From positions 1,237,825 through 1,301,824 of the forward strand of contig NW_004797426.1 of assembly GCF_000002075.1 (NCBI RefSeq): a DNA stretch of 64,000 bases, written 5' to 3'. The DNA is from Aplysia californica. Taxonomy: Eukaryota; Mollusca; Gastropoda; Aplysiida; Aplysiidae. Below are positions 17,501 through 23,197 of the stretch, in pieces (the stretch's first letter is position 1; each line of letters starts with the position of its first letter). A program made the position numbers and the translations under genes. The notes beneath the pieces were generated by a model. The model saw only the letters and a list, made by a program, of their open reading frames with translations. It ran no database searches and was not told the origin of the DNA.

Positions 17501-19856
17501 GACATTGTCACAAGCCAAGGCTCAACCCAGACACACGTCGACCGTGGCTGGGAAACCTTTGAAGAGGAAGACCGAGCGTGGCACGTCGGAGGGGGAGAGG
17601 GAGGAGGGTGAGGGCGAAGAGAGTGAGGATGAGGCGAGTGAGGATGAGGAGCCCATGGAGGAGGAGACGGGAGACAGCGGCCTGGAAGCTGAGCCTGTTT
17701 CCCGAGACGAGACAGCACACAAAGGGAGGCCATCCGTCCCGCGGGCAACTCTGCTGGAGATGGGCTTGATCGTCAAGAGTTGTCTGCCTTACTTAAGGTC
17801 AGAGTTTTGTTTGGTTGGTTGGAATTTAGCGGCAGTCTAGACACAGATATAAGTTATTTGGAAAGGTATTCGTTGTGTCCTGTGACAATTTGACGTGTGT
17901 GTTTGTGTGTCCAGGTCCCGTCGTAAATCCTGTGTCAGAGATGGTTTGACCCCCGGGGCAGTGTCACTGATTGAAGTGTCTTTCACCCCCCGGGGCGGTG
18001 CCACTGACTGTAGTGTCTTTAGGCCATTCCCAAAGGGGGGACATTTCTCGTTCAAGCACAGTAGAATTGTAAATGGGCTGATTCATCATGTCACACTCAT
18101 AACTGTGCCTGATCTGCAACAGGAAACTGCTGCTTTTTCTTTCCTAATCCTTACTATCGTCATTTGTCCTCTACTTCTTTTGTATGTTTGTCACTCTCTT
18201 GTGACCTGCTATTTCCATGGTGAGTCTGATTCCCTGTAAGGACTTCTCTGTTGTCATCCACCCCTTGGCGCTCATTTGACCTTATGCAGTTACAAGCGCC
18301 GTTAAAAACTCTACTAAAAAAAACAGAGATGGTTTTTCTTAGCTTATTTCCAGTGCATATTGCCCATTTGACGCATTTGATCCATTTGATATAGTTGGGG
18401 GCTGGCCAGGATTTTCCTTCATGGAAGGCAAAATCTGCTATTTTGGTACAGTTTGATCAAATCCTCCAATTGTGCCAAATTGGTAGCTTTAGATCTACCC
18501 TTCCATGGAGCTTGAAGATGGTCTAACAAAAGTTAAGTTTGACGTTGAAATGTGTGTGGTTTTGTTTGTTTACTTTAATCTGTTGCACCTTCATGTTGAG
18601 GGCATATCTGTTTACGTGAATGTTGGACATGTCCGAATGATGATGAATTTGTCCGAATAGATGATGGACTGTACAATGAACTCATACTTACTCTCACTCT
18701 CTCTCTTCCTGTGCCGTCAGGTACATAAGACGGGGAGTAGTCGACACCACGCTTGCGTAATGAACTCATTCTTATTTTTTTCCAAATCTCTTACTGGGGG
18801 GCTCTCGTGGCCTAGAGGTTAAGGTGTTTGCCTCTCATTCAAAGGTCCCAGGTTCAAATTCAAGTAGCGACTGAAAAATTTTCTTCTCTAAAATGACCTC
18901 CTTTCACCTCCGTTACTGCTCTCTAGCAATGTTCTGTCGTCTGCTTTCGTCTCCACTTTCTGCCCCCACTCCCTCACACCTCCTTTGCCCCCTCCTCTGG
19001 GCTTCTTGGCTCCTTCTTACTGCTGTCTTTCAGTCACACCCCTGATCTTCTGGTGGGAAAAATCTACACCTAACCTTCTCGGATAAGGGCAAAAAAACTT
19101 GGAGGTCCCGTGTGCAACAAAATTTATAAGAGTAGGCTTCGGCCGCCACCCGGGCTAAAGTCAAAATTTCCTACCAACTGAAAATGTTTAATGTGTCCCA
19201 TGCGCTCATATAACCTTCTGCAGTTGCGAGCGCCATAAAACTCTTACCAAAACAAAAAAAAACAACAAAAAAAAAGATCTCTTCCACTCACACGTCTGCC
19301 TCTCATCCACAGACATCTACCAGCTTGTGGCGTGTTCAAGATTCTGCAGGTGATGGAGTCTCTCGTCTCTGTAGAGCAGTCGTATTTGATGAAGGACAAG
19401 AATATCACCTCAAAGACAGCGTCAGAAAATCCCCGCCTGCTGCGGAGCTGTATCTTCACCTTGAGTGAGAGGGACTCCTTCCTGTTGGCTCATGCCGTCT
19501 GCAAGTCTGTCGGAGATGTGCAGCTTACCAAGGAATTAGAGGAAACCCTCCGTGAGAAACGCTTCCTTTCTGATTTTCAGACGTCGGGGAAAGGAATTCG
19601 TGAAAGTGCCGCTGGATCCAAGAAATCTCTGACTTCAGCAGCAGCGTTAGATACAAGTGTGAGAGACTCAGACGAGACTGTTGTGACTGATACTGATAAG
19701 ACTGTTCTAGATGAAGATGTTGAAGGACTTCCAAATCCCGACGGTAGCGACGTGTACGCTGTGTCCGCTATGAAAGATCTGTTGGTCAGAGTCTTAAATG
19801 TCACTAGAGGGTTCAGCGGTGTTCAAATTAGGGGGAAGTCTGAACAAAGGAAATAA
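650..19856 (+). CDS. URB1: URB1 / NPA1 nucleolar pre-ribosomal-associated protein 1, 3' part (17 exons)
   Basis: URB1 is a large nucleolar helical-repeat protein needed for early 60S ribosomal subunit assembly; in yeast Npa1p sits in early pre-60S particles (family knowledge). Exons seen: 650-807, 1495-1761, 2932-4048, 5089-5223, 6553-6875, 7301-7374, 7854-8047, 8761-8871, 10181-10241, 11260-11425, 12181-12280, 13456-13728, 14351-14457, 15289-15432, 16314-16423, 17396-17797, 19313-19856. All have AG/GT borders and all phases agree, giving one open frame of about 1,428 residues ending at TGA/TAA-type stop 19854-19856. Recognition rests on the C-terminal NopRA1-type region, where motifs such as VRLFVERDCLSYLL, IALFFARVVKLFLYP, VPEFYQLFFSA, ERQWILSLLGDGMR and DVVHTLWFTLASGQ line up in order with remembered vertebrate URB1. 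The Npa1 N-terminal domain is missing because it lies left of the window. Exons are GC-richer than the AT-rich, repeat-filled introns. Confidence 0.93.
1080..1330 (-). mobile_element. MITE-1 copy (TTAA target site, CCCTATCCGT ends)
   Basis: MITE-1: about 250 bp, flanked by TTAA on both sides, with terminal inverted repeats TTAACCCTATCCGTACG / ACGGATAGGGTTAA. TTAA duplication plus CCC ends is the signature of non-autonomous piggyBac-type elements. It lies in the URB1 intron between exons a and b. No transposase is present. Confidence 0.8.
1495..1761 (+). CDS. URB1: URB1 exon b
   Basis: Acceptor is TATTTTCAG|ATG and donor is GACAG|GTGGGG at 1762; 267 bp, phase 0 at both ends. It encodes 89 helical residues (MQKNREESVVSSP to LFVSERQ). 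Its last 20 or so bases and the donor are the source of the tandem repeat that fills the next intron. Confidence 0.9.
1779..2660 (+). repeat. Tandem array copying the URB1 exon b end, donor and GATAAGATAG motifs
   Basis: About nine units of 85-120 bp. Each has TGTTTGTGTCGGAGAGA-like sequence, a GAG|GTAG or GTGG donor-like site, GTCGCTTGTTTGACCAGTAA, and (GATAA)n runs. Unit starts are near 1862, 1972, 2067, 2154, 2305, 2391, 2481 and 2571; the founder is exon b itself at about 1738-1800. The pieces 2226-2300 and 2640-2760 (TACTTTATTTTCCCTGCGGG) resemble the 3' end of a LINE in reverse. Confidence 0.8.
2932..4048 (+). CDS. URB1: URB1 exon c (large exon)
   Basis: Acceptor TCTCCTCAG|GGATGT and donor TTGT|GTGAGT at 4049; 1,117 bp, phase 0 in and phase 1 out. 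It is the largest coding exon here, 372 codons, from GCVELMQAYCTLAEALYKS to LQAPGDFL. The content is leucine-rich and helical, with a short polar linker (residues like SQSEKGESLSSTDSRAPRDG). No enzyme motif is visible, as expected for an alpha-helical scaffold. Confidence 0.93.
4074..4330 (+). mobile_element. MITE-5 copy
   Basis: MITE-5: about 250 bp, three copies in the window, sharing TTTATCTGCTCAGTACCT, TTTCTTTGAATAT and TTTCTGACCTCATGGTCTTA. A TTGTCGCTAC start here and a GTAGCGACAA end in the 42110 copy suggest inverted ends. It begins about 25 bp after the URB1 exon c donor. Confidence 0.6.
4422..4522 (+). repeat. SINE-A copy, internally deleted
   Basis: SINE-A: about 175-bp repeat starting GTGGGTGGTTGGCGGGTGCT, with TTTGCTCCTTCTTTCCTATC and CATCTATCGTCCTTATCTCT inside and a tail TTGCAAGTGCCGTAAAACTC plus TTACTAAAAC. 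In this copy the middle 70 bp is missing. Confidence 0.7.
4881..5065 (+). mobile_element. MITE-2 copy (TTAACACTTTGCC ends)
   Basis: TTAA at 4881 and 5062, with inverted ends AACACTTTACCGTCA / TGATGGCAAAGTGTT. The interior contains the AGATCGGCGATGTTTACC motif and a short repeat ending TTTTTACTRTATGA. A second TTAA-type MITE family, in the URB1 intron before exon d. Confidence 0.75.
5089..5223 (+). CDS. URB1: URB1 exon d
   Basis: Acceptor CCTCCACAG|CCGAGG and donor GGGGAG|GTCAGT at 5224; phase 1 at both ends. It encodes SEAENTGMLRALESVVTGN... to LIQRSGRG. A SINE-B copy begins about 27 bp after the donor. Confidence 0.9.
5247..5645 (+). repeat. SINE-B copy
   Basis: Near full length: poly-C (8 C) at about 5251 to TAAAACCTTACTAAAGTTAA. 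In the intron after exon d. Confidence 0.75.
5865..6179 (+). mobile_element. MITE-1 copy with duplicated 3' end
   Basis: The full element is 5865-6112 (TTAA both ends). The last 67 bp, including the TIR and TTAA, are repeated directly at 6113-6179 with two or three differences. Confidence 0.8.
6553..6875 (+). CDS. URB1: URB1 exon e
   Basis: Acceptor TTCCATTTCAG|TGGAC and donor CTG|GTGAGT at 6876; phase 1 in, phase 0 out. It encodes VDILREFTSQFTLHPEK... to HVLTLALDL, about 108 residues, including a polar loop rich in D, S and R (SDSDDVGDVRRISDVSGG). A SINE-B copy starts about 25 bp after the donor. Confidence 0.92.
6900..7172 (+). repeat. SINE-B copy, 3' truncated
   Basis: It starts with an 11-C run and ends at the TGCCTTAATAATCGAAGCAG module; the tail is missing. 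Confidence 0.72.
7301..7374 (+). CDS. URB1: URB1 exon f (short)
   Basis: Acceptor ATCTGTTCCAG|CTCTGT and donor CTGAG|GTGAGT at 7375; 74 bp, phase 0 in, phase 2 out. It encodes LCEFPARTLDILPSMW and ETFVKSSL, and phase and splice context fit both neighbours. Confidence 0.85.
7854..8047 (+). CDS. URB1: URB1 exon g
   Basis: Acceptor GTCTCGCAG|GTCGTTG and donor AAAG|GTAGTC at 8048; phase 2 in, phase 1 out. It encodes RSLYTNWKLLRLLSEL, VPAVYASGVDRKPLGG and HTMFQMCISHTAFLDTLL. Confidence 0.9.
8096..8320 (+). mobile_element. LINE remnant: C-terminal zinc-knuckle region
   Basis: The frame PMWEPHCRHCDCHEETVEHL then LLLCPNLAVLRSRLL carries the C-x2-C...H-x4-C pattern typical at the C-terminus of non-LTR retrotransposon RT/RNase H proteins. 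About 70 residues, then a stop at 8315-8317; no RT domain nearby. It is an isolated relic in the URB1 intron after exon g. Confidence 0.65.
8450..8590 (+). repeat. SINE-A copy, 5' truncated
   Basis: It starts in the ACATCTATTGTCTTTATCTG module; the tail is intact. Confidence 0.65.
8761..8871 (+). CDS. URB1: URB1 exon h
   Basis: Acceptor CCCTCCCCAG|ATGAGCTTG and donor CACAG|GTGCTG at 8872 (weaker donor); phase 1 both ends. It encodes DELVNLLHALCEVEPS to AAYTATLSLT. A partial copy of its start and acceptor lies about 90 bp upstream. Confidence 0.88.
8880..9100 (-). repeat. Two SINE tail fragments (GATTGCATTTATATAGCGC)
   Basis: GATAATG(G/A)TTGCATTTATATAGCGC... and TGCTCAACAGCAT occur at 8930-8980 and again at 9050-9097, in reverse relative to SINE-C; a third piece is at 9628-9655. 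This is a common tail in marine invertebrate SINEs. Confidence 0.5.
9103..9575 (+). repeat. 39-bp minisatellite, about 12 copies
   Basis: The unit contains GATTCGGCCTCTGGATCAG then AAAAGTAAAGTGATAGTA. Because 39 is divisible by three, both strands stay open: VVVMIRPLDQKSK on + and HFTFLIQRPNHYY on -. It lies in the URB1 intron after exon h; I treat it as non-coding. Confidence 0.85.
9902..10149 (+). mobile_element. MITE-1 copy beside URB1 exon i
   Basis: TTAA 9902-9905 and 10146-10149 bound a full-length copy. Only 31 bp separate it from the coding exon at 10181. Confidence 0.82.
10181..10241 (+). CDS. URB1: URB1 exon i (61 bp)
   Basis: Acceptor TATCTCCCCAG|ATCAGC and donor GAGTG|GTGAGG at 10242; phase 1 in, phase 2 out. 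It encodes DQRLLQMLEKFFKAKG and SSFE. A MITE-1 copy ends only 31 bp before the exon. Confidence 0.88.
10361..10710 (+). repeat. (CA)n / ACATAC microsatellite plus a 68-bp duplication
   Basis: 10361-10600 is CA-rich simple repeat; 10598-10710 holds two copies of a unit with AGGAGATTACATRTGAGTCA. Confidence 0.85.
10733..10815 (+). repeat. SINE-A 3' fragment
   Basis: CTTGTGACACCTCTAATCTC then ATTGTGTTGCAGATGCCAT and ACTCTTACTGAAAC. Confidence 0.6.
11066..11235 (+). repeat. SINE tail fragment with (ATT)n
   Basis: GTAAAGCACCTAGAGCTGTG... GGGCGCTATAGAAATGGTCT then (ATT)n resembles the SINE-C tail; the repeat runs up to URB1 exon j. Confidence 0.6.
11260..11425 (+). CDS. URB1: URB1 exon j
   Basis: Acceptor ATCACCATCAG|CCCAAAC follows a long (ATT)/(CAT) stretch; donor ATG|GTGAGT at 11426; phase 2 in, phase 0 out. 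It encodes PNLWGKAALEHRSVSD to FPVLRSQQM, the start of the C-terminal conserved region. Confidence 0.9.
11440..11516 (+). repeat. (CT)n microsatellite
   Basis: Pure CT/TC run starting 15 bp after the URB1 exon j donor. Confidence 0.9.
11638..11948 (+). mobile_element. MITE-5 copy with extra block
   Basis: Same module order as 4074-4330 plus about 60 bp (ACACCTGTCCGGTGTGC... to ...CCCAGGACAGGTAAT) after the CATGGTCTTAGTAACT module. Confidence 0.6.
12181..12280 (+). CDS. URB1: URB1 exon k
   Basis: Acceptor TTACTGTTACAG|GCC and donor GAGG|GTAAAC at 12281; phase 0 in, phase 1 out. It encodes AGGAVVEARAMKSR and YDPRFLLQLFNQILSE; the YDPRFLL motif is typical of URB1. A SINE-B copy starts about 16 bp after the donor. 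Confidence 0.92.
12296..12535 (+). repeat. SINE-B copy, internally deleted
   Basis: It starts with a long C run plus CACACACA. The interior between TTAACATGCTTTTGTGC and TGTTGAGGCTAGAGAGGTG is lost; the tail GTTGCGAGCGCTGTAAAACC is present. Confidence 0.72.
12563..12952 (+). repeat. SINE-A long form with tRNA-like head and triplicated 40-bp module
   Basis: 12565-12640 looks tRNA-derived (box B-like GAGTTCAATTCCC after a GTGCAGCAGTAAGGC box A-like part). A linker with TTTGCCGGGATGTTGTATC comes next, then the SINE-A body. The module CTTCTTTCCTATCTAACGTC plus TATCGTCCTTATCTCTCCTC is present three times. Confidence 0.7.
13048..13420 (+). repeat. SINE-C copy (tRNA-derived, ATT tail)
   Basis: Box A-like GTGGTCTAGTGGTTAGGCTA and box B-like GGTTCGGGGGTTCGAGGC at 13058-13120. 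Then the body ACGTTGTGTCCTTGGGAAAG, CTGCTTGCACTGTATGCTTC, GGTAATAATATAGTG, and a tail ATAAAAATGCT(ATT)n. A full-length member in URB1's intron before exon l. Confidence 0.82.
13456..13728 (+). CDS. URB1: URB1 exon l (core of C-terminal domain)
   Basis: Acceptor GACTTCCTCAG|ACAAG and donor CCCG|GTACGT at 13729; phase 1 both ends. It encodes the most conserved stretch: VRLFVERDCLSYLLVAL, LAYKALNDFYRHADGSR and SVIALFFARVVKLFLYP. Confidence 0.96.
13781..13955 (+). repeat. SINE-A copy
   Basis: Near full length, from GGTGGTTGGCGGGTGCTCTG to the tail GTGCTGTGAAACTTACG. It begins about 50 bp after the URB1 exon l donor. Confidence 0.75.
13970..14090 (-). repeat. SINE-A copy, inverted next to the previous one
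   Basis: TTTTACTGTGCTTGCAACAC through GGTAACAATGAAATAAAAAG to GATGATAGATGTTTGGGAGG: reverse orientation, tail to tail with 13781-13955. Confidence 0.65.
14150..14345 (+). mobile_element. LINE-like 3' end with tandem tail
   Basis: ACCTCAGGGATCAATAAAGT is a typical CR1/RTE-like 3' terminus. It is followed by about 130 bp of GTGTCATTT(AT)n repeats that run up to the acceptor of URB1 exon m. Confidence 0.5.
14351..14457 (+). CDS. URB1: URB1 exon m
   Basis: Acceptor GCGTGACCAG|CTGACC and donor CAGCAG|GTGCGG at 14458; phase 1 in, phase 0 out. It encodes ADPVYMAVFRFLMARPEL and LSSVPEFYQLFFSANQQ. A SINE-A copy starts about 21 bp after the donor. Confidence 0.94.
14479..14655 (+). repeat. SINE-A copy
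   Basis: Full length, from GGGTGGTTGGCGGGTGCTCT to AACTCTTACGGAACTAAAAA. About 21 bp after the exon m donor. Confidence 0.75.
15289..15432 (+). CDS. URB1: URB1 exon n
   Basis: Acceptor TGCCCCCAG|CTCAAG and donor TCCAGG|GTAAGG at 15433; 48 codons, phase 0 both ends. It encodes LKSERQWILSLLGDGMRE, DYRMLQKHFIFKVIMSFY and DSVLSDHTSR. Confidence 0.95.
15528..15680 (+). repeat. SINE-A copy, tail lost
   Basis: From GGGTGGTTGGTGGGTGCTCT to TTTTATGCCCTAATTGTGTC. Confidence 0.7.
15715..15966 (+). repeat. SINE-A copy with triplicated 42-bp module
   Basis: The module CTTCTTTCCTATGGAACATC plus TATCGTCCTGATCTCTCCTC occurs three times (about 15751, 15793, 15835), then the normal tail. Confidence 0.78.
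15990..16165 (+). repeat. SINE-A copy
   Basis: Full length, GGGTGGTTGCCGGGTGCTCT to AAACTCTTACGAAAAAAAAT. Confidence 0.75.
16172..16292 (+). repeat. SINE-A copy, 5' truncated
   Basis: It starts in the CTCCCCTCCCTCTTTTTTGT module and ends with ACTCTTACTAAAACTAAAAA just before the acceptor region of exon o. Confidence 0.7.
16314..16423 (+). CDS. URB1: URB1 exon o
   Basis: Acceptor CGTCCGCAG|AGGCTG and donor ACTCT|GTGAGT at 16424; phase 0 in, phase 2 out. It encodes RLVLAVVENACRLKSV and DLVKNHGLLLWLSALAST. A SINE-A fragment ends only about 20 bp before the acceptor. Confidence 0.94.
16432..16545 (+). repeat. (TG)n microsatellite
   Basis: TG-rich run just after the URB1 exon o donor. Confidence 0.88.
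16690..16800 (-). mobile_element. Probable LINE 3'-end fragment with (TTATC)n tail
   Basis: GATAAGATAAGATAATGCTT then TATTATCACAGCGGGAACTT resembles the pieces at 2226 and 2640. Read on the minus strand it ends ...AATAAAGCATTATC(TTATC)n, a common LINE tail form. Confidence 0.4.
16915..17005 (+). repeat. 31-bp tandem repeat, 3 copies
   Basis: TATATATAGATACATACTCT then AAAGAGCAAGT repeats at about 16918, 16947 and 16978. Confidence 0.7.
17218..17345 (+). repeat. SINE-A copy, 5' truncated
   Basis: From AACCATCTATCGTCCTGATC to ACTCTTACTAAAACTGAG; about 50 bp before the exon p acceptor. Confidence 0.7.
17396..17797 (+). CDS. URB1: URB1 exon p with acidic insert
   Basis: Acceptor TTTCCCCCAG|GCGCC and donor TTAAG|GTCAGA at 17798; phase 2 both ends. 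It encodes RLSPEQTVGVCDVVHTLW and FTLASGQ, then a long low-complexity acidic linker (about 17580-17690, runs of E, D and S after a basic KPLKRK patch), then LLEMGLIVKSCLPYL. The basic-plus-acidic linker is common in nucleolar proteins; whether it is lineage specific needs an alignment. Confidence 0.93.
17947..18325 (+). repeat. SINE-B copy with duplicated 5' module
   Basis: The first about 38 bp (CCCCCGGGGCAGTGTCACTG...) occurs twice in tandem at 17950 and 17985, then the usual body and tail follow to about 18320. Confidence 0.72.
18793..19150 (+). repeat. SINE-D copy (tRNA-headed)
   Basis: Box A-like TGGCCTAGAGGTTAAGGTG and box B-like GGTTCAAATTC at 18808-18862, then about 290 bp ending in the GTAGGCTTCGGCCGCC region. 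A reverse relative lies at 23880-24150. Confidence 0.68.
19196..19252 (+). repeat. SINE-B tail fragment
   Basis: GCGCTCATATAACCTTCTGC then AGTTGCGAGCGCCATAAAAC followed by oligo-A; about 60 bp before URB1 terminal exon. Confidence 0.6.
19313..19856 (+). CDS. URB1: URB1 terminal coding exon
   Basis: Acceptor CTCATCCACAG|ACATCT; phase 2 in; stop at 19854-19856. It encodes 180 residues: HLPACGVFKILQVMESLV, SEQRDSFLL-like helices (LSERDSFLLAHAVCKSVG), then a poorly conserved polar tail rich in S, D and T ending FSGVQIRGKSEQRK. Confidence 0.9.
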
Positions 19857-20497
19857 GCGTGGAGGAAGGAAATTACATGTAATTTTGGAATTGTCCAAGA
19901 CGTTCACGGGTTGTCAAGGAGAAAAAGTGGTTGTCTTGGACGGGTGGGTGTCTCGGACATTGTCGTTACGATGTAGGGAAAACATAAAAGGGGAAGTGAG
20001 AAGTGACCGTTTGTTCTAATGTGATTGTCTGAGACAGATGGCCGTTAGAGCAGCTTCGACTCTGTGTGTGAAACTACATTTGTTAATTTGGCCTGTGACT
20101 TTGTCTGCTAATGAAATATACATACATATGTGGTACTGTGTAAATGGATTTCTTATTTCAAGTTTTGTGAATAAGACGTTTTTGAATCACTGGATAGTAG
20201 CGACTGGCTTGTTTGGGAGAAATGGTGTATAACATAGACTCATGATGTACCGGTATATATATATAACATGATGTATGTTATATAACATAGATACGTTATG
20301 TATATATATATAACGTGATGTATGTTATATAACATAGACACATGATGTACCAGTATATATATTACGTGATATATGTTATATAACATAGATACGTGATGTA
20401 TGATGTCATGTTGTGATTTTAGTTGTGAGAGAAAGTTGCGGTCCTAATTTGTTGTCAGCATGCTTTGAATGGATTGTGATTGTTTGAATAAAATAAA
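19857..20497 (+). other. URB1: URB1 3'UTR and poly(A) signals
   Basis: There is no coding signal after the stop. The stretch 20228-20405 is an AT-rich set of two to three copies built on a TATGTTATATAACATA palindrome. Two overlapping AATAAA hexamers lie at 20487-20492 and 20492-20497. The transcript end just after them is inferred. Confidence 0.6.
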
Positions 20498-20797
20498 GAT
20501 GATAAAAATGTAAACTTTGCAACTGAGAGTTATTTTTGCCTCGGCAAATTCATGGAAAAAAGTATTGTGGATGTCCTGTATACTTTCTTGAAACCTCCGA
20601 CTCTCTTTACAATTTTCAGTGGGTTTTTTCATAAAAATTGTTTGACTTTAGACCATGTCATTAAGAAAATTTTGTTTTGGGGTGTTTTCGTCCAAAAGAA
20701 ACATGTTGCTGCAATATTTTTCTATTTTAGAAAAGGCCTGCAATAATACAATTACAATTGAAACTGATCAAAAAGTCTACCCTTTGTTGAGGAGATA

Positions 20798-21131
20798 AGT
20801 GGTTGTCATTGGCACAGTGGTTAGGCTACCGTACTCATAATCGTGAGGTTGCGGGTTCGGGGGTTCGAGCCGTGGGCCCGACGTTGTGTCCTTGGGAAAG
20901 GCACTTTACACAAATTTTCCTCACTTCACCCAGGTGGGAATGGGTACCCAGCTGTTAACAATGAAAGGTCTTGTCAGTTTGTTACTGTTTGAGCACTTAA
21001 CCAGCTGCTTGCACTGTATGCTTCCCAGGAGCTGAGAATGTTTCTGAGTGTTCTATGGTCTGCTGGGGTAATAATATAGTGTAAAGCACATAGAGCTTGC
21101 TTTCGAGTGGGGACATGCGCTATAAAAATGC

Positions 21132-21162
<31 letters not shown>

Positions 21163-21222
21163 AATAATTATTATTATTATTATTTTTATTATTATTATTA
21201 TTATTATTTTTATTATTGTCAT
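20798..21222 (+). repeat. SINE-C copy, full length
   Basis: Box A/box B at 20808-20870 (GTGGTTAGGCTACC; GGTTCGGGGGTTCGAGCC), same body, long (ATT)n tail 21134-21220. Just downstream of URB1. Confidence 0.82.
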
Positions 21223-21549
21223 AGGCAGGGGGATGTCTGGAAAAGTGTCATGAGTAGAAAGAAATAGCTCAAGGGAAGAACTAGGAAGTGGCAGTTTGTT
21301 CAGGCTCATCGTCTTGGACGGGCGGCCATAAGACTAATCAGAGCAGGTCCTATTGTACATAGAAACGTACTATTTTGCAAGACTTGCATGACTTGGGCTT
21401 ACCTATATAAATCTTAAATTTATCCAGAATTGTCTGTAACATTAGATTCTAGAATGTCTGTAACATTAGATTCTAGATTGCTTTTAGCTAATGTGAATCA
21501 TCTTTCTCTTGTTCACCTTGTTCACGTACACATGAAAAAATAGTGCGTG

Positions 21550-21570
21550 CCCCCCCCCCCCCCCCCCCTA
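21550..21570 (+). repeat. Poly-C run
   Basis: About 20 consecutive C; similar to the C runs that begin SINE-B, but no SINE-B body follows. Confidence 0.8.
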
Positions 21571-21624
21571 CACCTTTCATTTCTAAAGCGACATTTAACT
21601 CCATCTCGACAACTCCTCAAAGAC

Positions 21625-21975
21625 AGGATTTTGTGGTGTAGTTGTTGAGGGCTTTGCTGTCACACAAAGGAGAAAGGAGAACTGAGTTTGATTCTGATGT
21701 GAGAAGCAGTTTTATTGAGTATTTCCCCCGTCTTTCTTCCGGGATGTTGTATCCCTCTCCTGCCCTGGCTGACATATGTTATTCCTTTTAATTTGTGGGT
21801 GGTTGGCGGGTGCTCTGGTGTGGTTTGCTTCTTCTTTCCTATCAAACAATTATCATCTTTATCTCTCCTCCTTTTTTGTGTTTGTTACTCTCTTGTAACA
21901 CCTCTAATCTTCTGCACTTATTTGACCTTATATTGTGTTGCAAGTGCCGTAAAACTCTTACTATAACTAAAAACC
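21625..21975 (+). repeat. SINE-A long form with tRNA-like head
   Basis: It has a tRNA-like head (21628-21700, GAGTTTGATTCTGATGTGAG), the linker TTCTTCCGGGATGTTGTATC, then a full SINE-A body (21797-21970). Same order as 12563-12952. Confidence 0.7.
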
Positions 21976-21979
21976 TTTT

Positions 21980-23110
21980 TATTTAATTTAACTTTTAAAA
22001 ATCTCATCTGCACATATTTTTTTCTTTTGCACACGTGTGTGCCTCGGCTACGGCTAGACAGGGACTACCCCCTAAACAATCCAACGACCCATGCTGGTTT
22101 CCTGGCTGCTATCTTTCACAAACAACTGGCCTCTCTTCAACCTAGTAAATGATAACCCGACATGGTATATTCGACACTTTACCTCTAGAACTGCACTACA
22201 GCTTATTACGGTGCTGCTTTATTGAAAACACTTCTGTTTATTGCATCTCATAAATCTGATTTGAGCAATTATGATACACTTGTCCCACTGCATGGTAGAC
22301 TAAAAAAAGACTAAACATTTGGATCTACGTTTTGTGTGGAAAGGTTGATTTCACAAAATGGAAAACGATGTGCACAACACTACATAATAGAATTAGAATG
22401 TAAATAGTCAGCTGTTGAAATGAAATATTATATGAAGAGAATTCCTATGATTTGGAACAAACCAAATCAAACTTTTTTGGAAATGAAAAAAAAAAACTCA
22501 CTCTTTAACACTTTGCCATCACAAGGCTCATGATATAGTAAGTCTGCTTAAATTGTACGTTGTTAATCTGAAAACAGAGGTTAACGGAAAGAAAATAGAA
22601 TCCCTTATCTTTTTCTTCACTATTCGAGCAATTTCTCTCTACCGAAAGCACGGCTAAACAAGAAGGTCCGTCGATCCCACATATTTCAGTTTAAGTAGTT
22701 CACTATGAGGTTTTTCAGTTTTTGATGAAATCCTTTATGGATGGAAATCTATTATTCCCTGGCAGTTGGTGGATAAAGAAAACGTTGGAGAAGGAAAGAA
22801 ACAAACATAACAATGACCATGAAACGGGGTAACAAACTACAAAAATTGGGAGGAGTTTCGCTAACAAGGGACATAAATCTGCTATCACAAATGTCAGGTT
22901 TTATTTGAATGGATTACGTCTCTTCCTATGCCTTATATTGCCAAATCGTCTTGGCCTGCGAGTATTTGTTGATATGTTCCAGGGGAAACTTTTTGTCTGT
23001 AAAAGGATTACACTAAAATATGTTTTAATTTTGTATTTTTTCAACACCAGGCAGTATATTGTTAAAATGTTTACTTTTTAATTGCTTATATAACTCAAGA
23101 AAGCCATAAG
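21980..23110. other. URB1-TMEM222 intergenic region
   Basis: AT-rich with no coding signal; a MITE-2-like end (TTAACACTTTGCCATCACAA) at about 22505. No core promoter element was recognised for TMEM222. Confidence 0.5.
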
Positions 23111-23159
23111 TATGCTTGAGGATAAATAAATGGTGTGAAAAATCTGGCAGAGTACGGAC

Positions 23160-23195
23160 ATGGCCGACTGCAAGATTCCCGTTTGTTTACGTTGA
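23160..23195 (+). promoter_or_regulatory. Candidate uORF in the TMEM222 5' leader
   Basis: ATG at 23160 (G at -3, G at +4) opens an 11-residue frame, MADCKIPVCLR, that stops with TGA at 23193-23195, two bases before the TMEM222 ATG. Shorter uORFs start at 23130 (ATG GTG TGA) and 23112. They act on the gene only if transcription starts upstream of 23112, which cannot be seen from sequence. Confidence 0.4.
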
Positions 23196-23197
23196 CC

